64,000 nt of DNA from Bisporella sp. PMI_857 (Eukaryota; Ascomycota; Leotiomycetes; Helotiales; Helotiaceae), in assembly GCA_021307315.1 (NCBI GenBank), contig JAJSPD010000023.1:639395-703394 (forward strand), read 5' to 3'. Position 1 is the first letter of the stretch, and each line of letters starts with the position of its first letter. Both the position numbers and the translations under genes were made by a program. The notes beneath the pieces are model-generated. The model was not told the origin of the DNA. It ran no database searches and saw only the letters and a program-made list of their open reading frames with translations. Positions 10,001-20,119 of this stretch are shown here, one piece after another.

Positions 10001-13000
10001 TTGCCAACATCTAAAGATGAGGATAGAAATTTGAAGAAACGATATGCAGTCTTCAACGACGATGGCTCTTTAGCAGAGCTGAAGGGATTTGAAGTGAAGC
10101 GGAGAGGAGAGCTTAAACTAATCAAAATCTTCCAAACACAGATTTTCAAGTTCTTCTTGGAAGGTACAACATTACAAGAAACCTATGAGGCAGTTGCAAA
10201 GGTCGCTAACCAATGGCTTGATGTTCTGCATTCGAAAGGTGAGACACTTGCAGATGAGGAGCTGATTGAACTTATTTGCGAGAACCGAAGCATGTCAAAA
10301 TCACTAGAGGAGTATGGTGCTCAAAAATCAACTTCAATTACTACCGCCAAGCGTCTGGCAGACTTCCTAGGTGAACAAATGGTCAAAGACAAAGGACTGA
10401 ATTGCAAATATATTATTTGCTCAAGACCAAAGAATGCGCCTGTAACGGAAAGGGCTGTTCCTGTTGCAATCTTCTCAGCAGAGCATTCTATCAAACGCCA
10501 TTTCTTGAGGAAGTGGCTCAAAGAAGAACCCACAAATATGGACCCTAGAGCGCTGTTGGACTGGGACTACTATCTTGAGCGACTGGGTTCAGTTATCCAA
10601 AAGTTGATCACAATCCCGGCTGCATTACAGAAGGTCCGAAACCCGGTTCCAAGAGTTGCACACCCAGAATGGCTCCAGCGCCGTATCAATATCAAAGACG
10701 ACAGGCTTAAACAGAAGAAGATGACGGATCTTTTTACAAAAGCTCCATTAGAGGAAATCATCAACTTACGGGACCCTAGAACAGCAGATATGGAAGATTT
10801 TGGTGTCCAACTTTTAAAACCGAAGGCGATTAGCGCTGCGCTTTCTCAAGTCTCAGCCTCTCAAAAGCCAACAAAAAGAAAGTCGCCAGAACCGGCTATT
10901 CCTGTATCTGTCAACCCATATGCTGCTCTACCCGAAAAGATGCCGGTCCCTACCAAAGACTATGTTGGATTTTTGGACTACCAGAAACAGAAATGGAAAA
11001 TCCAGAGGCAAGCCCGGACTCGCCGGCGACATCTCTTCGGCGAAACACGTGCCACTGTTGGTAGCAACATTGGAGCCCAGCTTCGAAATCAAGCTGAATT
11101 GACTTATAAAGGCACCTGGCAAGTGCTTCAATTGCGAGGAACTAGTAGCCCAGGAGTTGTTATTGCTTACGTTCTCATAGACTCTAAAATTCATACACTA
11201 AGAGTCAAAGTGCCTCGCCAGATATTCTTGAACTTGAAAGGCAAAGAGCTGCCAGACATTGAGGTTGATGGCTGTGCCGCAGAAAAGGTCAACCATACTC
11301 TGCCAAACGGTCATCCATCTGTCCACCTTTTCAAGCTTACAATGTCTGAAGAGGTCTACATTAACGACGCCCAGAAATTATCCTTGCTCTTTAATCACCC
11401 AAGTGTGGAAGGCGTGTATGAAAAGCAGATCCCGTTGAGTGCCCGAGCAGTGTTGCAATTAGGCAACCTTTGCACTTTCGACGAAACACGACCCGGCGTT
11501 CTTGGAAAAGGTCTGGAATCTGGCTTCGATCTAAGCGGCCTACGTCGAGCTACTACGAAACAACCGTATCTCGCAGACTCGCCTATGGCGTACCTATATT
11601 TGTATCATGTTATTGCTGGAGAGCGACAAGTATTTGCTCTATTCTCGACCGAGACCGATCAGGCTCACATTATCACGCTTCAGAAGTCGAAAGATTCCAA
11701 CCAAGACTTGCCGAATATTGGGAAGATATACACTGAGTTGAAAGCTAAGCATGAGCAAGAAGAGCTTGAGCTCCATGGACATGCACCCCAGAAGAGTTTC
11801 CAGTACCAGGATAATATTCAGTTCAATCCCCGTCAAGTTACCACGAAGCGCAAGGCCCTACTTGAGCTAGGTGATCTAGTTAAGAAGATGCGAAACGACG
11901 AGGCAAAACCTTTGATGCTTGTGATCCAGTCGCCGCAGCGACGACTGTTGATTCATGATGTCCCTATGCTGGGCGAGCTGCCAACATTACCGCTGAAACA
12001 TCACGTTGACGACCAAAACTTACCACCGCTTAGCTGGCAAAGTTTTGTGGCTAGACGCCTCGTCAATCATTATTTGGGCCTTGGATCATGGATCTCGCAT
12101 CTGACGGCACTGGCACAGTATGGTGATGTGCCCCTTTGCAACCTCGAACGAGACGATCCTCGCTATCTTATCGATATTGCATACGCCAGACGATTGCAGA
12201 AGAACAACGTGGTTTTGTGGTGGTCCGGAGCACCGCGGCCTGACCATGCTGGATATCAAAGGGATGATGTCCTTGGTCCTTTGGACACTGTTCAAATGCC
12301 AGCTATCAATAATCCCGGAACATATCCTTCTGTTTGTGTCGAGCTCGATGTTCGCAATCTCGCCATCAATACAATCTTAACATCATCGTTGATCAATGAA
12401 TTGGAAGGAGGTGATTCAGTGTCATTCAATCCGGCAGCACCCTCTGATGATGGCCCAAGCGATGGAACGAACGTATTGTATGCTGATAATGCCTTCGCAA
12501 CCGCGGGCGTTACAGTTCTCCGGGAAATGGTAAAAGCTTGGTGGACCGAAGCATGCAAAGGAAACAACATGGCGGATATAATGGTTCAGCATCTTGTTCG
12601 TTGGGTCGAGAATCCTGGGTCTTATCTTTACGATCGGTCCCTTCATTATTACGTACAGATGATGTCCCGAAAAGCCTTTCAGCAACTGATGACCGATTTC
12701 CGGCGAGTGGGATCACATGTTGTCTTCGCCAGCTCAAACCGACTTCTACTCCAAACTACGAAGTCAGAAGTCGGAAATGCCTATGCGTACAGCCAGTATA
12801 TTTTGAAGTCGATCAAAGCAAAGCCACTCTTTCACTTTTTGGATCTCGAGATCAAAGAGTATTGGGACTATCTTGTTTGGTATGACGAGTTTAATTATGG
12901 TGGAAAGGCTTGTAAAGAAGTAGTGGAAGCCGAAAACCAGACATTGGACTGTGTGATGCACTGGCAGCTCAGCAAGTTTTTGCCTACACCACTTCAGCCC

Positions 13001-13858
13001 ATCTTCAACGACTGGGTTGTTGAGTTTGTTGAGATTATGCACAAACTCAAGCGCCCTCGTGTTCTAACAGACGGTGTCCAGTCAACTCCACGACCAACAC
13101 AGCTCCCAGTTCATGCTCTAGGTGGTGACAATGGAGAAAAGATTGTTCTTGGAAAAGAATTTGAGAAACCTCTCAAGCGACAGATTGCAGGTCTAATCCG
13201 CCGACAGAAGGAGGAGATGCTGCATCGTGAACTAGCGTCCGATTATGCATTTCCCATCCTACCAGGTTCTCATCTAACTTTCAACAATCCGGCTCTTCAA
13301 CTTGTCAAATCACTTATGCAGGTCCTTTCTTTGGACAAGAACATTACTCTCGAGGCCCGTCTCCTGCGCAAGGAACTACTGGCTATGTTCGAAGTCCGTG
13401 AATTCAGTAACGAGGCAAAATTTGTAAACCCGAGTGAAAGTCTCAAGATGCAGCATATCATCTGCGACAATTGCACGATGGCGCGCGATCTTGACTTCTG
13501 CCGCGATGAGGACCTCATTCCTGATATTGATGCGGAGGGCAGGGCGGTTGATGGTGGGAGGGCTTGGAAGTGTACATTTTGCGACACAGAGTATGAGCGG
13601 ATCGGGCTCGAAGAGAGAATGATTGCATCGGTGGAAAGTTTGGTGATGGAGTGGACAACCCAAGACTTGAAATGTGCAAAGTGTAAAGGAGTCAAGGTCA
13701 ACGATTTCATGGAGCATTGTAGCTGTTCTGGGGATTGGGTAGGCAGTATGAAAATTGAGGATATCGAACGGAGGCTAAAGGTATATCGAAGTGCTGCAAC
13801 ATTTTATGGATTAAGGATGCTAGGCACTGTTGTTGAGGGGGTCTTTGCGGGTTTGTAG
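7051..13858 (+). CDS. pol2: DNA polymerase epsilon catalytic subunit
   Basis: Leading-strand replicative B-family polymerase with 3'-5' proofreading. Exons 7051-7652, 7706-7851 and 7899-13858 (introns 53 and 47 bp) give 6708 nt, 2235 residues, close to yeast Pol2. The ATG at 7051 (MPPRKPQNG) is the first in frame. Exonuclease motifs: AYDIETTKLPLKFPD near residue 285 (Exo I), NGDFFDWPF (Exo II), YSVSDAVATYYLY (Exo III). Polymerase motifs: YHLDVASMYPNIM (A), NSFYGYVMRKGSRW (B), LELDTDGIWC (C). The CysX iron-sulphur region DCAACDFNRPGKTCDR is intact. A degenerate second polymerase half follows, and two C-terminal Cys clusters remain (CDNCTMARDL plus WKCTFCDTEY; CAKCKGV plus HCSCSGDW), which bind the second subunit. 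All catalytic acidic residues are present. MCB-like sites upstream suggest G1/S control. Confidence 0.98.
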
Positions 13859-16800
13859 GAGCATGTTTGCTAATAAAGCGGGAGTTAGGCGTTTCACCCA
13901 GGAAGCATTTCACGCCAGCTCATTGGCAGTGTTTGGTAGAACAATGAATATCCCATAGCAGCCTTTGTGTATTGCAAGTCTAGTCAACTCTTTTTCGCTA
14001 TGGTTTTAATTTTCTCAAATTGATAATTCCAGCACTCCTCTGTGACTTAGTCTACAAATAGTTCTCACACAGCATTGAAGTTGTTTCCACTTCAACCCTT
14101 TCATATCCCAGGCAAATTATTGGGATGTATGCATGATGCTGTCTTTATTCCAGATTGTTGAGAATCCCTATTCTAGGGGTTCGAGGAAGTGTCATATATG
14201 AGGCTAAGCACGTGACGCGACGTCACGTTGTTGGCTTGGCATGGAAAACTTTGTATATAGAGCACGTAGCATACAACCTTACAATACACACCTGTAATTC
14301 CTACGCTTCCGCACCCTACCATTTCAGCACAGATGGATATTATGTTAGCTTTTAACGCAGGGACAGCTTACTCATAGTAATATGTCAAGAATGGGGAAGG
14401 CGTCCTTAAATAGCATCGGTGGTAGGCGCTTACAAAGAAGCTGCGTAAAGTAGACCAGCTGTAAAAATGTAATATTCCCATACTAAGATGAACAGAGAAA
14501 GCTAACATATAGGCCACGGGGAGTTTAGAAATTGCTTGGCTCGCTAAAACGCTTGGCTAGTGAATCCTACACGAGTGTAAGACCTACGCACCCAGTTATT
14601 GGAACGCGCTCTGGCGCTCCATGAGTGTATATAAGTACAAATTTGTGCTTAGGGCTGAGAAACTGTTGTTGTGGAGTGGCACCACATCAGGACATAGCTC
14701 TTGTTCGAGATATGGGAAAACCTTAAAAACCGTCCCGCAGATTTCAAGGCGACTTTATTACGACTGCTCATTGTCCAAAGGATGAGGTTAATGCATACAT
14801 TAAACACGCTTATCGGTGGTGTGGTTTTACCAGTTTGGGCCGGTTGACTACGACAGCACCAGTAAGCGAATAGAATGTTGCGGTGAAGTTGTTCTTTCAT
14901 AGTTTTCCGAATGGAAAAGACATGTGGGACCACTATTGTGCAATTGGAACCCCCATCTGTTCTGGAGATGTGATGGTCGGGTTCCTAGAATTAAAAATAA
15001 AACTCATGGCAGCATTTTTTTTCTCGTTCATTATTGGATCCTTTACTGATGCTCCTTTGTGATAAGTTCGCTCTTCTCGACGCAGTTCAGAATGTCGTCA
15101 ACTCAATACAATCCTACGCACAGGCTTCCTTCATCGGTGGTTGTCACAATCAACCCAACACTCGACAATATTTGGTAGGAGCTGGTGAGGATTGCTGACA
15201 TAGCACTCCATGTTGTGAAACGGCCAAGCCTATTGGCTCGATTCGGCTTAGCCGCTCTTGGCGTCAAGACCCCTATTTTCATCACTCGAGATAGTTGATT
15301 CTATTAGATCTACAATCAAATTCGTATGCCCTATTCTACAACCTATTCTGTGATAAGATCACCTACAATCTATCCGTTTGACACATGTATCCTAGCACCC
15401 AATAGTGATTATATGTTTCCGCCGTTTGCCCCGTTATTACCTACATTGGCCATGCAGCATTGCGACCTTGGAACATAGTTTGATGAAGCACCTGGCTTCT
15501 CCCCGCCAGTAGAGACAGTAGCTGCCCAATTCTAGGGCGTCAGGCTAGGTTTCCTAGTGGCCATTTGGGGGAGGCTAGAGGTCAACATATATTTTACCAT
15601 GCAGATACATGCAAGTATGGACTCACTTTTATACTGACGCAGAGTGAAATGTGCAGATAGGTCCATTCAGATAATTTTGGTGCTTATGCCCCACCTTAAA
15701 GCTCCCATTCAAGTAAAATTCTATCTGAGTCATTTTCTATGTCAGTTATAGCTTCCATACTTATTACTTGAGATTTCCTAAGTTCAAGGTTCCTCTACGA
15801 TGGCCCAGGATGACTGCACGGGTGATCTCAGGCCCTCTTTGCATCCATGTTACATTCTAGCTCGTTTCCCCCCTTGATCGTAGCAGGGCTTATGCTAGAG
15901 CTTAGAAACTCATTCGCTCCTTTAGCTTCGTCCGCAGCCTGTTCCACGGCATCACATTTTGCCATATTGACCTATTAATGAGAATAATGATCCACATCCC
16001 GACCAGGTATGGTTAATAAGGTGTAAAGCTTGTCCAGATTCGATAGGTGAGAAGCCCCTGAAAATTAATCTATTTGGGAAACGCCCAATCCAACTCTTGA
16101 CAGTAGGCATGCTGTATATTAACCTCGATAGATATGGAGAAAGGAAATACATGTAATAGTTTAAGATTTTTGAAGACACTGACACTGACACTGAGAATAG
16201 CCAGATGTAATATTTCACTACGGCCGGGGATAAACTAACTTTCTGTCGAAAATATATGAGGCTTTCCTCCCAGCAAACAACAGATTTGCTACTAGCCCAA
16301 CATGCGAACATATCTACAAATTTAGATCGTCTGTCCTTACCATGCCATGTCTCCACCAACATCATCAGTCTCTTCAGCTTACAAGGGGAGGGGGGAGGGG
16401 TACCCCAGAAAAGGATATCACGTCAATCGAATAGGAAAGGCCAGATCAGTTGCCTCACCTGGGAGTATGCTTATATTGAAGGTCTATCCAGACGTCTACT
16501 AAATCCTCCTTCTATCAGAAGCGACCTGTTAAGTGTGGCGATATGAAACCTGCTTAATGAGATGTATTAAACTGGACGTTTGTTTTCGACGGATATACTC
16601 AGGAGAAGCCGGCCGAAACAGTGCATGCGGTTTTACCCAGAACCAGTCGTCCCTTAATACCTTCAGTTCGGGAGGTTACATATGATATTACATTTGCAAT
16701 TCCTTTCCAAAGGTGGCATGAAGAAACGACCGCCGGCATATCGACGCTTTCCCACTCTCCTATACGGGAATAAGCTAATTCTAGATCCTGTGCAGACAGA

Positions 16801-18080
16801 GGCTCCGATTCCTCACGGCATAATAGGCATTTCAATATTGAGCCGGATGTCTAGAATTGGCATCAAATTCAAAGGGCAAAGATCAGTTCCCAATTTGCCG
16901 CCACAGGCTGTAAATTACCCTTATACATTACAACACTAGGGCAAAGCTCTGCAAGGTATCTGCAGCGCTATTTCCAATAGTAACGAAAACGTTAGGAAGG
17001 AATTGATCTCGTGTTTGTTGATATCCTCTTTCGAACAATTTCAAGGCATCCATCTATCAACCTCGATGCAAGCGAGAAGTGGACTTTCTCTACTGCAAGG
17101 ATGGATGTCAGGCACTTCGATGATCAGCCTTCAAATACAAGGCAAGCAATGCCTATCAAATAAGAACTTAGTCTGGGCTTTATTTCCTTAGACATTAAAG
17201 CGTTGTGTCTCTCCAATGAGCACTTTGGGGATTGAAACCAGAGGTAATAATAATGCTGCGAACCTGCCAAAGAGGAAGAAGCACCACCAGGGGGTCTGTT
17301 CGACAGACTTCTAGAAGACTACAATTTCCTGGGCGAGGTGGACTTCTCTTATCACATGCAGCAGTTGGAGCGATATTTATGAACACATTCATTTTCAATT
17401 TCGTAGTCAAGTATCTTTCCATCTTACCTAAATAATTTCTTACAGCCATCGTATTATTAAGCCTCCGATGGGACTGTATATGTGGAATTCCGCGGGATGG
17501 AAGTGGGTGCTTATTAATGATAATAATGGCTACCTTGGAAAGGACTTGTGAAACTTGAGTTTGCAAGAGCAGGTAAACAGAACTACATGGCATTTTGTTG
17601 CATTAAGTATCAAGAACTGAGCCGCTTGAATCTGAGGATGGCTTCACATATGAAAATATCAGCTTTAGTGTTGATACATGTATATCCTTATCATACTGTA
17701 CACAACTAGGTGGGACTTCCGTGTCTAGAGGAGATGGGTTGCATATGGAAAGCAACGCAGGACTCCGTACGAAATTGTAAGCTTAAGAGATCCGGGTAAA
17801 GCAAAGAGAATGTTCAGGCCGTAAGAAGAAAGTAAGACAAGAAAGCGCCATGAGCTATAGGTTTGACGAAGGGATTACAGAAACATATAATCTACTGGAT
17901 CTGAACGACGTGGAGAAGTCTCCCTTTAGCAAACCCGGTCCAAGAGCTTGCGGTTCGTTCTAGATTTAGGATTTATTTATACTTTACACACTTGCAATTT
18001 ACCTGCACAGAATTAATGGGGTTAAAGCCTCTGTGGGATACGTAATATATAAGCTAGACTACACAGGGTGAGAATATTTA
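13859..18080. other. Gene-poor intergenic region
   Basis: About 4.2 kb between POL2 and the Copia-type element. Open frames are short, mutually overlapping and unlike any family I know. A short (GACACT)n run sits near 16178-16195 and a G-rich stretch near 16384-16400. Unlike the 45.8 kb and 58.6 kb regions it is not extremely AT-rich, so I see no clear RIP relic. Nothing further is supported. Confidence 0.5.
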
Positions 18081-18085
18081 CCCCT
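18081..18085. repeat. Target site duplication, left copy (CCCCT)
   Basis: Five bases directly before the left LTR, repeated exactly at 19903-19907 after the right LTR. Five bp is the usual duplication for Copia-type integration. Confidence 0.85.
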
Positions 18086-18238
18086 TGTCAAGAATATTCA
18101 ATAGTAAATGGTATCACGTCGATAGAATATGGGTTGTTGAGTGCTTGTATTGTGTGTATGTATATATCGTCATATCTACGCTGTAGACATGAAGAGATTT
18201 CTAGTTCCTTGGCCTATTACGTAAGCCGATTCCTGACA
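18086..18238 (-). repeat. Long terminal repeat, downstream copy of the gag-only element
   Basis: 153 bp, TGTCA...TGACA ends, identical to 19750-19902. Relative to the gag gene this is the 3' LTR. Confidence 0.9.
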
Positions 18239-18635
18239 CTCCCCCAGGCGTCGTAATATCTCCACTTCTCAATAGTATATAGAATCATGGTGTTTTGATC
18301 CTTTTGATCCTTTGGCACCAATTCCATCTTTAGGTACTCCAACTAGCTAGGCCTCGTTAACTCCTACATCGAGAACAGCTTTTCTGACTCGAGGCACTTA
18401 CGTCTCCCCCATTTAGGAGGAGTTCAGCAACCCTACAAACTAGTCCTTGAGACCTCATTTGTATTGTAGTACAAGAGTGCCTTGCTTTCGTACATGTATT
18501 GATACTGTGGTTCGACGAGTGTCAGCTTTGTATTTGATCTGAGGGTTTGAACTTAGCTCTTTTAAATTCTCAGCATCTTTCACAATCTTTGTATAGCTCT
18601 GTAAAGCTTGCAGGAAGTCAACAATTTTAAGTATA

Positions 18636-18806
18636 AAGCACTCCTGCTCTTCTGTATAACTCTGCTTGGTTTACAGGAACAACAATAAGTATCAAGCACT
18701 TCTGCTCTTCTGTATAACTCTGCTTGGCTTACAGGAACAACAATTTCTAGTACAAAGCACTGCTGCTCTTCTGTATAACTCTGCTTGGCTTACAGGAACA
18801 ACAACG
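18636..18806. repeat. Three tandem copies of a 58-61 bp unit in the element's 3' region
   Basis: Units begin at about 18636, 18694 and 18755. Each contains AAGCACT(C/T/G)CTGCTCTTC, then TGTATAACTCTGCTTGG and TTACAGGAACAACAA. They lie immediately after the gag stop in the element's sense. Function unknown; possibly a packaging or transcript-end region, or simple slippage. Confidence 0.85.
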
Positions 18807-18808
18807 AT

Positions 18809-19708
18809 CTAAGCGTAAAAATGATCTACTCCATCGATCTTACGATGTACAGCTGCAACAGTAACGCTTGCATGCTCCGTACGCTTTCTTTTCTTTGGCC
18901 TTTCTTCTTTTTCGTCGGAATCTTCGCTATCAGACTCGCGCTGTATAGTACGTCGCTGATACTTTTTGTAGTAAAAACAGTTAACTTGCAAGTGCCCCTT
19001 TTTCCCACAAAAGAAGCATTTTTCATTTCGTATATTTGTATTGTTGTCCTTGTTCTTTTTATAGCTCTTCGTACGAGCTACAGAAGCTGATGCTGTAACA
19101 GTCGGTTCGACTGAAAGGTTCGGAGATTCGAGTGACTGCAACGAGTTGATGGTTTGTGCCAAATTAAGGTTTTCGCGATAGCAGAACTGTCGCTGACCTT
19201 GCCACTGAGGTGTGCTAGGTATAGCTTGCAGAATTCGATCGATCATGTCTCTCTCAGACAAAGCAAAAGTCGTATTCGAGAGTTGAGCCTGTATTGTTTC
19301 AAGTCGTAAAACGAACGTGCGAAGGCTCTCGCTTTCTGGTTTGAAGGCTTCGGCATAGAACTGTGCTTTCAAGTTGCCAGCAAATACGCTATCAGTCGTA
19401 CGGTCGTATGCTGACAGCTTTGTCCACATTGCCACTGTATTTTGTGTATCCATCTCGACACCGAGTGAAGTCTGCAGATTCGTAGAAACCGAGTTGAAAA
19501 TGATCATTGCTCCGCGAGCATTAAGTTCGTCCCATTCCTTAAGAGATTGCGCATTCCCAGCCCTACGTCTTGTGCCATTAACGATCGGCCAGGTATTCGA
19601 AGAAATCAGAGCTGCTTTGCAGGTTTGAGAGAACTGAGTGTAGTTGTCGCCGTTGAGGATAAGGACACGTCCCCACTTGCAGGTGTAGTATTCGTTCTGC
19701 GTAGACAT
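18809..19708 (-). CDS. Copia-type Gag polyprotein (UBN2/gag-like) with CCHC zinc knuckle
   Basis: Intact 299-residue frame. Residues about 15-200 match the Copia gag capsid-like region (ILNGDNYTQFSQTCKAAL near the N-terminus, then a SLRTFVLRLETIQAQL helix and SERDMIDRILQAIP). A nucleocapsid zinc knuckle follows, CFFCGKKGHLQVNC, a perfect C-X2-C-X4-H-X4-C. After it come an acidic patch (DSEDSDEKEE) and a basic run (RPKKRKR) that could act as a nuclear localisation signal. The frame ends VDHFYA-stop, just where an autonomous Copia polyprotein would enter its DSGA protease motif, so the deletion seems to begin at the gag/protease border. Presumably makes particles for its own RNA while enzymes come in trans. 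Confidence 0.85.
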   Translation of the reverse strand: MSTQNEYYTCKWGRVLILNGDNYTQFSQTCKAALISSNTWPIVNGTRRRAGNAQSLKEWDELNARGAMIIFNSVSTNLQTSLGVEMDTQNTVAMWTKLSAYDRTTDSVFAGNLKAQFYAEAFKPESESLRTFVLRLETIQAQLSNTTFALSERDMIDRILQAIPSTPQWQGQRQFCYRENLNLAQTINSLQSLESPNLSVEPTVTASASVARTKSYKKNKDNNTNIRNEKCFFCGKKGHLQVNCFYYKKYQRRTIQRESDSEDSDEKEERPKKRKRTEHASVTVAAVHRKIDGVDHFYA

Positions 19709-19737
19709 GCTGGCGGTTGTATGTAGTGCGCTAGGCC

Positions 19738-19749
19738 GGGCTCATAACC
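19738..19749 (-). other. Primer binding site matching the initiator tRNA-Met anticodon arm
   Basis: On the minus strand the LTR ends and GGTTATGAGCCC follows at once. This is complementary to GGGCUCAUAACC, the anticodon stem-loop of eukaryotic initiator tRNA-Met (anticodon CAU). Drosophila copia and yeast Ty5 use this half-tRNA priming, whereas most LTR elements pair with the tRNA 3' end. Confidence 0.85.
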
Positions 19750-19902
19750 TGTCAAGAATATTCAATAGTAAATGGTATCACGTCGATAGAATATGGGTTG
19801 TTGAGTGCTTGTATTGTGTGTATGTATATATCGTCATATCTACGCTGTAGACATGAAGAGATTTCTAGTTCCTTGGCCTATTACGTAAGCCGATTCCTGA
19901 CA
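19750..19902 (-). repeat. Long terminal repeat, upstream (promoter) copy of the gag-only element
   Basis: 153 bp, identical to 18086-18238. Relative to gag this is the 5' LTR and should carry the element's promoter. It sits only 217 bp from the CCT7 start codon, in the opposite orientation. Confidence 0.9.
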
Positions 19903-19907
19903 CCCCT

Positions 19908-20119
19908 ATTTAAGCGGGTAGATCAGCTGACTAGTACGGTGGCCGAAAAGACGCGGTCGAAAATTAAAAGTACGCGAAGTCAAGAGAATTTTGAACTGCA
20001 TCAACCGTGAAGTCAGAGCTCCACTAAAGACTCACGAATACTCATCACGCGAGGATAGTACCTCATTTGATACCCGTCAATCTTTTGTTTGCTGCCATAA
20101 GCTCTGCGAGGTCGTGAAT
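19908..20119 (+). promoter_or_regulatory. Remaining proximal promoter and 5' UTR of CCT7
   Basis: About 210 bp between the right target duplication and the CCT7 ATG. This is all the original upstream DNA left next to the gene, because the LTR element was inserted here. No specific factor site could be supported by eye. Confidence 0.5.

Larger units (their letters stand above)
18086..19902 (-). mobile_element. Non-autonomous Copia-type LTR element carrying only gag (TR-GAG-like)
   Basis: A complete 1817-bp element on the minus strand. Two 153-bp LTRs (18086-18238, 19750-19902) are identical by base-by-base comparison, begin TGTCA and end TGACA. The 5-bp target duplication CCCCT flanks both ends (18081-18085, 19903-19907). 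A primer binding site (19738-19749) abuts the upstream LTR and a purine run GGGGGAG (minus sense, 18239-18245) abuts the downstream LTR. The only gene is a gag; protease, integrase, reverse transcriptase and RNase H are all missing. Identical LTRs and absence of RIP-type decay indicate a recent insertion, so mobilisation by a related autonomous copy elsewhere is inferred. Confidence 0.9.

Noticed and set aside
15952..16365. Minus-strand open frame of 137 codons in the 14-18 kb desert
   Set aside because: Hydrophobic, irregular composition with no recognisable motif and no exon partners; treated as chance.
18636..18806. Repeat array considered as CRISPR-like
   Set aside because: Units are direct tandem copies without unique spacers, and the genome is eukaryotic.
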